Of a stretch of 43,063 nucleotides of DNA, positions 17,599-27,121 are shown in pieces (the stretch's first letter is position 1; each line of letters begins with the position of its first letter). The notes beneath the pieces were generated by a model. That model was not told where the DNA came from. It made no database searches and was given only the letters and a program-made list of their open reading frames with translations. The DNA is from Bacteroidales bacterium (GTDB lineage: Bacteria > Bacteroidota > Bacteroidia > Bacteroidales > VadinHA17): assembly GCA_007132995.1 (NCBI GenBank), contig SLNP01000082.1, positions 1-43,063 of the forward strand. Direction: 5' to 3'. The position numbers were made by a program, and so were the translations under genes.

Positions 17599-18483
17599 CT
17601 ACTTTGTATTCATGGCAGAGAGCATATTGCCATATACATTGTTGAGCGCTGCCAGATTCTCATTAAGGGCGGTTATCTGCTCGCGATACTGCTTCGTGTC
17701 GCCGGCAGAGTCTGTAAGATCTTTCATCATGCCCTGCAGCTCCTTGTATAGTTCGCCGGTATCCTTCACATGCTGGTCAGAGCTGCGCAGTTGCATCTCA
17801 TATACCGCATTAAGGGCAGTGAGGTTTTTGTTGAGCCCCTCAATATGCTCCTGATATGACTTCCCTCCGGCCTCTATTCCTGAGAGCGAGTCGGCTATGT
17901 TCTTGTATGAGTCATTTGACTCGCTTATAACCTTCTCTGTCTCCCTGTAGGTCTCATTGAGGGTTCCGAGCGACTGGCTGGCACTCTTTACGCTGTTTAT
18001 ATACTCCTGCGATGCGGTCGAGGCGTCACCCATTTTGGTAAAAGCCTCGGAGGCCTCACTGAACTTCTTCATTCCGGTTCCAAGTTTTTCGAAAAGATCG
18101 GGTGTGATGTCAGCCCCCTCAAGCATCTGATCAAACTTGGTCAATGAAGCCAGACCTGCTCCACCGCCTGCAACTCCGACCGGAACCGCCCCTGTGTGCG
18201 CTTTACTGCGAGGCTGAAGTGCATCTACCGGATCATCGGCCTCAACACCAGCCAGTTCCGGATATACAAGGGTCCAGTCATACTCCTCATGCAGAGGCTC
18301 GAAAGCAGAGAAAAAGAAAATTACCGCCTCGGTAGTAAGACCAATGGTGAGCAAGAGTCCGGCCATCGGCCAGTGCTGGATTTTAAAGAGGGCTCCGATT
18401 ATAACTATCGAGGCTCCAATCCCGTACATTTTTGACATGAACTGCCTCCAGCCGCTACTGTGTACAATATCTCTTAGGCCCAT
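17599..18483 (-). CDS. gldL: Gliding motility / T9SS protein GldL (PorL)
   Basis: Two N-terminal TM helices (GIGASIVIIGALFKIQHWPMAGLLLTIGLTTEAVIFFFSAFEP), diagnostic of GldL; coiled-coil C-terminus. Confidence 0.95.
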   Translation of the reverse strand: MGLRDIVHSSGWRQFMSKMYGIGASIVIIGALFKIQHWPMAGLLLTIGLTTEAVIFFFSAFEPLHEEYDWTLVYPELAGVEADDPVDALQPRSKAHTGAVPVGVAGGGAGLASLTKFDQMLEGADITPDLFEKLGTGMKKFSEASEAFTKMGDASTASQEYINSVKSASQSLGTLNETYRETEKVISESNDSYKNIADSLSGIEAGGKSYQEHIEGLNKNLTALNAVYEMQLRSSDQHVKDTGELYKELQGMMKDLTDSAGDTKQYREQITALNENLAALNNVYGNMLSAMNTK

Positions 18484-18517
18484 ATTAAGTAGTTTTTAGG
18501 TATTAAGTTTCTATAGA

Positions 18518-19849
18518 TTAATTGATTCCTATGTAGGTTCTTACATTACGGAAACCTATGTATGATTTTGTTGAGTCCTGATACTCGAAATCTCTCGAAC
18601 TGACCTGCAGGAAGTAGGCCACATCTTTCCATGAGCCGCCCCTGACAACCTTCCTCTTCATTGGCTCAGGGTCATCGGGAAGTGCATTATACTCATAATT
18701 GGGGTTGAGGTCGTGGGTAAAGACATATGCAGAGGTGTGATAGGCGGAAATGGTCCATTCGGCGACATTACCGGCCATATCGTACAGCCCGAACTCATTG
18801 GGTTCGTAAGATGCTACCCTTGCGGTATAAACGCTTCCGTCATCGATATAGTTGCCTCTGAGAGGTTTGAAGTTGGCCAGAAAGCAGCCCTCCCAGTTTC
18901 TGGTATAGGGCCCACCCCACGGATACATAGAGTGCGCCAGTCCGCCGCGGGCGGCATACTCCCACTCAATCTCAGAGGGCAGCCTGTAGTCGTGAACACC
19001 GGGATGGCCCCTCTCCCGCAGATAGCTGTTCATAAGATTGGTTCTCCAGATGCTGAAAGCTCTGGCCTGTACCCATGAAACGCCCACAACAGGATACTCA
19101 TCGTAAGAGGGATGCCAGAAATAGAGGTTTGCCAGCGGTTCGTTGTAACTGTAGGTGAAGTCTCTGATCCAGACCAGAGTATCGGGATATACATTTACAA
19201 CATCACTCATAATGAACGATGATCTGTCCTGCACATCACTTATTTCACCATCAAGCCCGGCGACCTGCCCCTCGTACTCCTGATCTCTGAAGTTATAGCG
19301 TGATCGTGCAGCCTGCTGATAGTCAACCCAGAAGTAGGAATAGTTAAGGATTCTTGTATCATACTCGGCCCGGTTATTAAACCTCTCGTTAGGCGGGTAG
19401 TACATGGTTTCGATCACCTCCTGCACCTCCTCATTCCTGTCGTCTATTCTCTCATTCCAATTCAGAACAGGGGGGTCGGTAACATTGCCGTCGCTGTCGA
19501 GCTTAAAAAATTCATACCCCGGTATGTCGTATTCTCCCAGTCTGGTTCTCAGTATAGAGTCACGCACCCAGTGTACGAACTGTCTGTATTTGTTGTTGGT
19601 CATCTCTGTCTGATCCATCCAGAAGGCATCGACCGTAACGGTTCTGGCCATAGCGTTCATAGCGGCCATATGATCTTCATCACTGGGACCCGCCACAAAA
19701 CTTCCGGCCGGAATAAATGCCATCTCGAACGGTTCGGGATCAGAGAAGACCCGGCGCCCGGGCACACCGGTCAGCTCACCGGTCTGAGTGGGGCCGCAGC
19801 CGGTAAAAACAACCAGAACTACAACAGCAATCAAGGATAACTTTTTCAT
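18518..19849 (-). CDS. gldK: T9SS lipoprotein GldK (PorK), SUMF1/FGE-type fold
   Basis: Lipobox FTGC; FGE-sulfatase motifs (DAFWMDQTEMTNNKYRQFV, VRGGSWKD, GFRNVRT). Confidence 0.94.
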   Translation of the reverse strand: MKKLSLIAVVVLVVFTGCGPTQTGELTGVPGRRVFSDPEPFEMAFIPAGSFVAGPSDEDHMAAMNAMARTVTVDAFWMDQTEMTNNKYRQFVHWVRDSILRTRLGEYDIPGYEFFKLDSDGNVTDPPVLNWNERIDDRNEEVQEVIETMYYPPNERFNNRAEYDTRILNYSYFWVDYQQAARSRYNFRDQEYEGQVAGLDGEISDVQDRSSFIMSDVVNVYPDTLVWIRDFTYSYNEPLANLYFWHPSYDEYPVVGVSWVQARAFSIWRTNLMNSYLRERGHPGVHDYRLPSEIEWEYAARGGLAHSMYPWGGPYTRNWEGCFLANFKPLRGNYIDDGSVYTARVASYEPNEFGLYDMAGNVAEWTISAYHTSAYVFTHDLNPNYEYNALPDDPEPMKRKVVRGGSWKDVAYFLQVSSRDFEYQDSTKSYIGFRNVRTYIGIN

Positions 19850-19898
19850 AGTGCTCTTAGGGTTTTATACTGCAAGTAAGCTATTTTTTTTCTAATTG

Positions 19899-20849
19899 TC
19901 ACAAAAATCTCACACTTTTATACCTTCCCGGGCTCCTGCCGAGGCCCAGCTCAAAACAATAATTGACAAAGAACTCGTGAGAGCCCGTTGTGTTACGCCT
20001 TATATCTGTCATTGAAAAGTCATATGCATACCCCAGGCGAACCCCGTTATAGAGCTCTACACCTGCTATTCCTGAGATGGCATCGCCCGATCTGTAAGCC
20101 AACCCTCCCCACACACTCCTGTTATAGGTAACAACGGCGCCTATGGTAAGCTGTATTGCCCTACCATCAGTAAAAAACAGCATTGCCGGATCAATCTCGA
20201 AAAGCGGATTGCCGGGGGTAAAGCTGTATCCGGCATTGAGATAGAGGTGGCGGTTAAGATAGGGACCGCTCTCATCATACTTAATATCGGGTCTGTTAAG
20301 ATGAGTTACCGACAGGCCGGCATAGTAGCTCTCGGTAACAAAGAGAACCCCAATATCAAAATCGGGTATCAGCAGGCTCTCTTTACCAACCGGTATAAGA
20401 GGGTCACCCTCCGGCGGCACACGACCATCGCCCGGAGGTATCTGCCAGTCCGGATCGATAGTTTTATTTATCGCTCCGCCCCTTAAAGCAAAACTGGCTG
20501 TTCCCGGGCCTAAAGCAGTTATATAGGCGTATGTAAGTGCTATCGATATGTCGTTGTCGAACCCTATGCGGTCGTTTACCACCCTTATTCCGGCACCTGA
20601 CCTTATGCCAAAGAGATTGAGGGGGGTTGTTGCGGTAAAAGAGGTGGTCGTCGGTGCGCCCTCAAGGCCAACCCACTGCTGCCGGTTGAGAGCGGTAAAG
20701 CATACCACCCCTCCCATACCGGCCACCGCCGGATTGAAGAGACCGCTTGCGTGGGCATAGTGGCTTACAAGCGGATCCTGCTGTGACATCATCGGTAGCG
20801 TAACCGATAACAGAATCAGAGGGGCTAATATTTTTACTGTCAAACTCAT
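19899..20849 (-). CDS. porP: T9SS PorP/SprF-family outer-membrane protein
   Basis: QQDPLVSHYAHASGLFNPAVAGMGG typical of PorP/SprF; start trimmed to the internal Met (MSLTVKI), which begins a signal peptide. Confidence 0.9.
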   Translation of the reverse strand: MSLTVKILAPLILLSVTLPMMSQQDPLVSHYAHASGLFNPAVAGMGGVVCFTALNRQQWVGLEGAPTTTSFTATTPLNLFGIRSGAGIRVVNDRIGFDNDISIALTYAYITALGPGTASFALRGGAINKTIDPDWQIPPGDGRVPPEGDPLIPVGKESLLIPDFDIGVLFVTESYYAGLSVTHLNRPDIKYDESGPYLNRHLYLNAGYSFTPGNPLFEIDPAMLFFTDGRAIQLTIGAVVTYNRSVWGGLAYRSGDAISGIAGVELYNGVRLGYAYDFSMTDIRRNTTGSHEFFVNYCFELGLGRSPGRYKSVRFL

Positions 20850-20920
20850 GTACCAACAGACCAAGCCGCCGAACTCCAACTACGGAACCCGGCAGGAATA
20901 TGCAAAATGCATCAGGCAGA

Positions 20921-20928
20921 CAAATTTA
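20921..20928 (-). promoter_or_regulatory. -7 box candidate for the porP-gldKLMN operon
   Basis: Minus-strand TAAATTTG matches TAnnTTTG about 70 nt upstream of porP. Confidence 0.4.
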
Positions 20929-21012
20929 ATTAATTATTTTATATCTGCCTTATTTCAATAGCTGAACGGAACAGAAAAAAAATTATTGTTTAGCCTCTGA
21001 AAGTGGTTTAGT

Positions 21013-22185
21013 TCAGCGGCCCGTCCCCTTAGTGACCCTGAGCCATCGCTCGGGCACCTCGTTTGCATTGGCCTTAAGGTAGTCGTCGTAGCTGCACGCC
21101 AGATAGCCCTTCTCTCCCTCCTGACGGGTAACCTCCACCCACCACCTCTCGGTAAAGTTGCTCTTTACGAAGACCATTTCACCCCCAAGATCCGATATGG
21201 TAACATGGTATCTGGTAAAGCGTCCTCCGTTGGCCGTCTCAGAGTCAGACGGATTCTCAGCCTGCCTCTGCGTGTAGCTCTCAAGGAAGAGCCATATGGT
21301 CTGAGCCGCCAGCGAAGCTGTCTGTGCATCGACATCCCTTCTGCAGTTAACCTCAAAAAGGGTAAACAGAGATATTCTGTCAGAGAGTCCGGCATAGTGT
21401 GCCAGAAGAGATATCTCCTCACCATACAGCCCGTTGGGCGACGGCATGGGTGTTCCCGGTGCATCTGACTGTCTTACAGCACCCATATCGATCATCACTA
21501 TATCGCTGTCACGAAAAAGAGGTTCAGCCTGATGAATCGCCTCACGCACCTCGCCCAGCCGCAGAAGTTCATAGCCGCTCCTTCTCATAAGGTTTACAAC
21601 CTGGGGGTCATTAAGATAGGTCTGATAACCAACATTGATATAGTGCCCCATTGCCGGTCTATCGCCCCGGCGAAGCCTTGCAAGGTAATTGAAGCGGTTG
21701 TGATCGCGGCTGGCGGGGTTATAGTCGATACGCGAATCTACCGAGGCCAGGGTATATGATACCCCCTCCCTTCGGCAGAGATCATCTGCCGAGGCTATCA
21801 ACGATGACGAGCCCCCCATAAGAAGCGGAAGCACCCCTCTGGCGCGCAGCACAGAGAGAAGATCTGTCAGCCCGGCTATGGTATCGGCGTGCGAGGCGCC
21901 CCTCTTCATATTACCCAGATCTGTTATTCTGAGTCGTCCCGGCAGGCGTGAAAGAGAGTATAGCTTCTCTCTCACGGCATTAGCCGACTCAGACTCCCGC
22001 TCATTTGCCGGAGGTATATCATCGGGAAGCCCTACGATGGCAACATCGCGGTTATCGAGCAGCGAATGGGTATAGTTCTCTGTATTTACGGTAAGGCTGC
22101 GACCAAACTGAGCCTCTTCGGCCATATTGGGGAAACATGGCTTATCAATGCTTACCGGATCGAGGTAATCTTTCAGGTCTGTCAT
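21013..22185 (-). CDS. Arginase/formimidoylglutamase-fold protein with degenerate metal-binding motifs
   Basis: Arginase-fold motif positions recognisable as LLMGGSSSLI, LASVDSRIDYN, VMIDMGAVRQSDAPG; ATG at 22185 (track start 22188 is GTG); overlaps topA stop as TGATG. Confidence 0.8.
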   Translation of the reverse strand: MTDLKDYLDPVSIDKPCFPNMAEEAQFGRSLTVNTENYTHSLLDNRDVAIVGLPDDIPPANERESESANAVREKLYSLSRLPGRLRITDLGNMKRGASHADTIAGLTDLLSVLRARGVLPLLMGGSSSLIASADDLCRREGVSYTLASVDSRIDYNPASRDHNRFNYLARLRRGDRPAMGHYINVGYQTYLNDPQVVNLMRRSGYELLRLGEVREAIHQAEPLFRDSDIVMIDMGAVRQSDAPGTPMPSPNGLYGEEISLLAHYAGLSDRISLFTLFEVNCRRDVDAQTASLAAQTIWLFLESYTQRQAENPSDSETANGGRFTRYHVTISDLGGEMVFVKSNFTERWWVEVTRQEGEKGYLACSYDDYLKANANEVPERWLRVTKGTGR

Positions 22186-24485
22186 CACTTTTTCCTCTTC
22201 CTTTTATCGCCCTTCTCCACTATCTCACGGCACTGTTCAGGAGTCAGCTTCTCCGGCTCGCTGCCCGAGGGAATTCTGTAGTTCTTCCCCTTGAACGATA
22301 TGTATGGGCCATATCTGCCATTGAGCACCCTGTACTCGCCCATCTCGGCTATCACCTTTTTGCTGTCTCTCTCATCCTTTTCGGCTATAACCTCAAGGGC
22401 CCGGTCAAGCTGTATGGTATGGGGATCGTCAACACCCTTCCTGAGGCTGTAGAATTTAGAGCGGTATCTTACAAAGGGTCCGAAACGACCAATGCCCGCA
22501 ATAACCTCATTGCCTTCATGTTCACCGACGGTTCGTGGCAGTCTGAAGAGCTCAAGGGCCTCCTCGAGTGTTATGGTCTCAATGAGCTGCCCTCCAAGAA
22601 GGCCCGCATAGCGTGGCTTAACCTCATCGCTCGCCTCACCTATCTGAATTATAGGGCCGTAGCGACCCATCTTAGCATATACAGGTTCGGCGGTTTCGGG
22701 GTGGTTTCCAAGGAGCCTTTCGCCTGTCTTCTTTTCGCTTTTGGCTAGGCTCTTCTCTACCGCCGGATGGAACTTGGAGTAGAAACGCTCAAGCATTCCG
22801 GTCCACTCTTCATTGCCCTCTGCGATATTATCGAACTGCTCTTCGACAGTGGCGGTAAAACGGTAGTCGATAATATCTCCGAAGTTATCGGCAAGGAAAT
22901 CATTCACTATCATCCCTATATCCTGGGGAAAGAGCTTGGCCTTCTCTTTTCCTGCCATCTCTCTCTTCACCTCTGACTCAATATCGTCCCCTTTCAGGAT
23001 AAGTACTCTTGACTCCCGTGGGGTGCCAGGCCGGTCCTCTCTGGCCACATAGCCGCGATTCTGTATTGTCGATATAGTCGGCGCGTATGTTGACGGACGC
23101 CCAATGCCAAGCTCCTCAAGTTTCTTAACCAGACTGGCCTCGGTATAACGGGGAGGCGGCGAGGTGAATCTCTCTGTAGCGGTGACAGACTCATACTCAA
23201 GTTCTGCCCCCTCCTTAACAGGTGGCATGGCAGGAGCCTCTCCGTTCTGTTTCTCATCTTCAGAGATTTCACCGTAAAGTCGAAGGAATCCGTCAAACTT
23301 CACAACCTCTCCGGTGGCGGTGAAATTCACATCACTCTCTTCCGCTGATATCACAACCGTTGTCCGCTCTATCTCGGCGTCTGCCATCTGGCTGGCCAAC
23401 ATCCTTTTCCGTATAAGGTCATAGAGTCGCTTCTCCTGCTGTGTTCCTGTTATACTCTCTTTGTCGGGATATGTGGGCCTGATAGCCTCGTGTGCCTCCT
23501 GAGCCCCCTTCGAGCGCGTTCTGAACTGCCTTGTTTTACTGTATCTCTCTCCGAACTGCTGCTTCACCGCTGCGGCCGCTGCGGCCAGAGAGCTCTTCGA
23601 GAGGTTTGTAGAGTCGGTTCTCATGTAGGTGATCTTTCCTCCCTCGTAGAGTCGCTGGGCTACAGACATGGTTTGTGACACAGAGTATCCCAGCCTCCTG
23701 TAGGCCTCCTGCTGAAGGGTAGAGGTAATGAATGGAGGGGCGGGCGATCTCTTCCCGGGCTTAATATTAACCGACGAGACAGTAAAACGGGCACCCGCAC
23801 ACACCTTAAGGAATTCGAGGGCCTCCTTTTGAGTGGTAAACCTCCTGGTTGACTCGGCACCAATTACACCATCACCACTGCTTCCTGTGAGGGTGAAGCG
23901 GGCGGTTACACGAAAAGCCGACTCGGGGGTGAAGGCAATTACCTCCCTCTCTCTTTCAACTATCAGCCTCACAGCTACTGACTGAACCCTGCCTGCCGAG
24001 AGCGAAGGCTGCACCTTCTTCCATAGTACGGGCGATATCTCAAATCCCACTATCCTGTCAAGTACCCGGCGCGCCTGCTGTGCATTTACCAGATTCATGT
24101 CAACCTGACGGGGATTGGCTACCGCCCTCTCTATAGCCTCTTTGGTTATCTCATGAAACACTATTCTTCTGGTGTTGGCAGCATCAAGGCCAAGCACCCT
24201 GATAATATGCCAGGCTATCGCCTCCCCTTCGCGATCTTCATCAGAGGCAATCCAGACATACTTTGCCGAGGCGGCGGCCTTTTTGAGCTCCGCAACAACC
24301 TTCCTCTTCTCGTCGGGCACCTCATATTCAGGGCTGAACCCCTTCCCGATATCTATACCCAGTTTTTTCCGGGAGAGATCGCGAACATGGCCAAAGCTCG
24401 AAACCACATTAAAATCCTTTCCCAGATAGTTCGCGATTGTCTTCGCCTTTGCCGGCGACTCCACTATAACAAGATTCTCTGCCAT
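22185..24485 (-). CDS. topA: DNA topoisomerase I
   Basis: VESPAKAKTIANYLGKDFNVVSSFGHVRDL, DEDREGEAIAWH, YMRTDSTNLS; 766 aa. Confidence 0.97.
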   Translation of the reverse strand: MAENLVIVESPAKAKTIANYLGKDFNVVSSFGHVRDLSRKKLGIDIGKGFSPEYEVPDEKRKVVAELKKAAASAKYVWIASDEDREGEAIAWHIIRVLGLDAANTRRIVFHEITKEAIERAVANPRQVDMNLVNAQQARRVLDRIVGFEISPVLWKKVQPSLSAGRVQSVAVRLIVEREREVIAFTPESAFRVTARFTLTGSSGDGVIGAESTRRFTTQKEALEFLKVCAGARFTVSSVNIKPGKRSPAPPFITSTLQQEAYRRLGYSVSQTMSVAQRLYEGGKITYMRTDSTNLSKSSLAAAAAAVKQQFGERYSKTRQFRTRSKGAQEAHEAIRPTYPDKESITGTQQEKRLYDLIRKRMLASQMADAEIERTTVVISAEESDVNFTATGEVVKFDGFLRLYGEISEDEKQNGEAPAMPPVKEGAELEYESVTATERFTSPPPRYTEASLVKKLEELGIGRPSTYAPTISTIQNRGYVAREDRPGTPRESRVLILKGDDIESEVKREMAGKEKAKLFPQDIGMIVNDFLADNFGDIIDYRFTATVEEQFDNIAEGNEEWTGMLERFYSKFHPAVEKSLAKSEKKTGERLLGNHPETAEPVYAKMGRYGPIIQIGEASDEVKPRYAGLLGGQLIETITLEEALELFRLPRTVGEHEGNEVIAGIGRFGPFVRYRSKFYSLRKGVDDPHTIQLDRALEVIAEKDERDSKKVIAEMGEYRVLNGRYGPYISFKGKNYRIPSGSEPEKLTPEQCREIVEKGDKRKRKK

Positions 24486-24523
24486 ATTATATTATTGTAA
24501 TAACCCTGTGATAAAAAACTGCA

Positions 24524-24556
24524 CAAAGTAAATGATAATGCGAGCTATCTTGCAAA
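24524..24556 (-). promoter_or_regulatory. Promoter candidate for topA
   Basis: Minus strand TTTG-N21-TTACTTTG (near TTTG / TAnnTTTG with consensus-like spacing) upstream of the topA ATG. Confidence 0.5.
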
Positions 24557-24585
24557 TAAAAATCGAACATTCTGTCAATAATTAC

Positions 24586-24593
24586 TATTTTTG
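24586..24593 (+). promoter_or_regulatory. -7 box candidate for the PBP gene
   Basis: TATTTTTG matches TAnnTTTG, 28 nt before the ATG. Confidence 0.4.
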
Positions 24594-24620
24594 TGCGTTA
24601 TTTGATCAAGCACAGCCATC

Positions 24621-26969
24621 GTGAAAAAAAAGAGAACAGACAGAAAATATCTCCTCTGGTTCTGGGGGCTCTTCGCGCTCCCCTTCGTGGCCCTTTTCCT
24701 TATATTCTTCCTTATATCGAAAGAGGCGCTGGGACCTATCCCCACATTTGAAGATCTGGAGAATCCGGACAACAAGCTCGCCGCCCAGGTAATATCCGAA
24801 GACAATGTTGCCCTGGGCCGCTTTTTCCGCGAAAACCGTACATGGGCCGACTATGAAGAGATCTCTACCCATATGGTAGACGCCCTGATAGCAACTGAAG
24901 ATATCAGGTTCCATCGCCATTCGGGAATAGATTTCCGGTCGCTGGTGAGGGTGGCGGTCAAAAATGTACTTATGGGCCAGAAGCAGGCGGGTGGTGGCAG
25001 TACTATAACCCAGCAGCTTGCCAAAAACCTCTTTGTTGCCCGTCAGGATACCCGTGGCCATGGCCGACTCAGGCGCAGCCTCAATCTGGTAGGCTCTAAA
25101 TTCAAGGAGTGGCACACAGCGGTTAAGCTTGAGAGAAGCTATACCAAAGAGGAGATAATAACCATGTATCTCAATGTCTTTGACTTCATAAATCAGGCCC
25201 AGGGCATAAGGTCTGCTGCCCATGTCTATTTCAACACCACGCCCGATTCGCTCGACATACTGCAGTCTGCCACACTGGTAGGGATGCTGCAGAACCCCTC
25301 TGAGTTCAACCCCCGCCGCCGTCCGGAGAGGACACGCGCCAGGCGCAATGTTGTGATATCACAGATGGCCAGATATGGCTATATATCACCCTCTGTTGCC
25401 GACTCGCTAAGGCAGCAGCCACTTGTGCTTGATTTCCGCGAGCAGAGCCATACCACCGGCCCCGCAACCTATTTCAGGGAGTACCTGCGTACCACTATGA
25501 TAGCCTTTGAACCTGTCAGGGAGAACTTCTTCACCGAAGAGCAGTACCTGGAAGCCCGTTACAGGTGGGATAACGACCCTTTGTACGGATGGTGCCGCAA
25601 AAACTTCAAACCCGACGGCAGCAACTACAACCTTTATGACGACGGGCTGAAGATATATACCACCATAAACTCAACGATGCAGCAATATGCTGAAGAGGCT
25701 CTTCTTAAACACCTCGACACTTTGCAGTCCCAGTTCAATTCGGCAGCCAGCCGCTACCGTAATGCCCCGTTCAATAACTTCACCTCTGACGAAGAGGCTC
25801 AGCGGGCCATGGATCGCTCGGTAAGGATCTCTGACCGTTACAGATCCATGTCGAGGGCAGGCATTGAGAGAGACTCTATCATGAAGGCGTTCAACACACC
25901 TGTGCCTATGACCCTCTTTTCGTACGAGGGTATGATAGATACAGTAATGACACCGCTTGACTCTATAAGGTACTATAAGTTCTTTGCCAGATCGGCATTT
26001 ATGGCGATGGAGCCGCGTACCGGCCATGTCAAGGCGTATGTCGGAGGGGCCAACTTCAACTACATAAAATATGATGGCGTTACCGCACAGCGTCGTCAGT
26101 CGGGCAGTACCATCAAACCCTTCCTATACACCCTGGCTATTCAGGATGGGAAATCGCCCTGCGACAAGGTCAGAAATGTGCCTTCCACATGGACTATTGA
26201 GGGCGATACCGTGCCCTGGACACCCAGAAGTTCGGGGCCTCCGGAGTTTCATGGTCAGATGGTTACCCTGAGATGGGGTCTGGCGCATTCGGAAAACTAT
26301 GTCTCGGCTGCCCTTATGAAGTGGTTCTCACCGCAGGCGGTGGCCGATTTAATGAGGAGAATGGGTATCAGAAGCCATGTGCCGGCGGTTCCCTCAATAT
26401 TCCTTGGCACAGCCGACCTCTCCCTTGAAGAGCTGGTTGCGGCATACAACACCTATGCCAACAAGGGCATCTACACCAGGCCACAATATGTGACCCGCAT
26501 AGAAGATCGTAACGGCAATGTTATTGCCAGCTTCGCCCCGGAGATAGATGAGGTGCTTACCGAGAGTCAGGCCTACCTTATGACAAACCTTCTGCGCGGA
26601 GTTGTTGAGGAGGGTTCGGGCCGGCGTATCAGGTTCACCTACGAGCTTATGAACCATATAGGCGGAAAGACCGGTACGACACAACAACACGCCGACGGAT
26701 GGTTTGTAGGCATAACACCCGAACTGGTTGGCGGTGTCTGGACCGGATGGGAAGATCGCACTATCAGCTTTGAAGATTTGGCAAGGGGCCAGGGGGCCAA
26801 TATGGCTCTTCCGATATTTGGCCTCTTTCTGCAAAAACTCTACAGCGACCCACAGTTCAGCCATATGGCCGAGTCGGAATTTGATCCCCCGCCAGGCTTC
26901 GATATGGATCTCGATTGTGACGATGTTGCTGCAGCAACAGGAGGTCTGCCGATACGCTACCGTTTCTGA
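24621..26969 (+). CDS. Class A penicillin-binding protein (transglycosylase/transpeptidase, PBP1A-like)
   Basis: GT51 motifs (ATEDIRFHRHSGID, GGSTITQQLAKNLF); transpeptidase SGSTIKPF and KTGTT; 782 aa. Confidence 0.95.
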   Translation: MKKKRTDRKYLLWFWGLFALPFVALFLIFFLISKEALGPIPTFEDLENPDNKLAAQVISEDNVALGRFFRENRTWADYEEISTHMVDALIATEDIRFHRHSGIDFRSLVRVAVKNVLMGQKQAGGGSTITQQLAKNLFVARQDTRGHGRLRRSLNLVGSKFKEWHTAVKLERSYTKEEIITMYLNVFDFINQAQGIRSAAHVYFNTTPDSLDILQSATLVGMLQNPSEFNPRRRPERTRARRNVVISQMARYGYISPSVADSLRQQPLVLDFREQSHTTGPATYFREYLRTTMIAFEPVRENFFTEEQYLEARYRWDNDPLYGWCRKNFKPDGSNYNLYDDGLKIYTTINSTMQQYAEEALLKHLDTLQSQFNSAASRYRNAPFNNFTSDEEAQRAMDRSVRISDRYRSMSRAGIERDSIMKAFNTPVPMTLFSYEGMIDTVMTPLDSIRYYKFFARSAFMAMEPRTGHVKAYVGGANFNYIKYDGVTAQRRQSGSTIKPFLYTLAIQDGKSPCDKVRNVPSTWTIEGDTVPWTPRSSGPPEFHGQMVTLRWGLAHSENYVSAALMKWFSPQAVADLMRRMGIRSHVPAVPSIFLGTADLSLEELVAAYNTYANKGIYTRPQYVTRIEDRNGNVIASFAPEIDEVLTESQAYLMTNLLRGVVEEGSGRRIRFTYELMNHIGGKTGTTQQHADGWFVGITPELVGGVWTGWEDRTISFEDLARGQGANMALPIFGLFLQKLYSDPQFSHMAESEFDPPPGFDMDLDCDDVAAATGGLPIRYRF

Positions 26970-27121
26970 CCCTTCCCGCTTACAGTAAGAAGCCGCTTGC
27001 TCATAACGCTTACGGATCGTTTCAGGGCTCTGCCGCTGCTATTACCCGTGAAGAGATAGCACCGGTAATGCGAAGGCGCACTGCTTCCATGCGGGTATAA
27101 TATCCGATACGCACAAGGTAA

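Noticed and set aside
22137-22748. 203-aa + strand ORF antisense to topA
   Set aside because: Shadow ORF; topA coding evidence is overwhelming on the other strand.
24606-25223. 205-aa - strand ORF opposite the PBP gene
   Set aside because: Shadow ORF over GT51 motifs; no domain.
26970-27121. tRNA or terminator in the PBP/radA convergent gap
   Set aside because: No cloverleaf or stem-plus-T-tract could be supported by eye.
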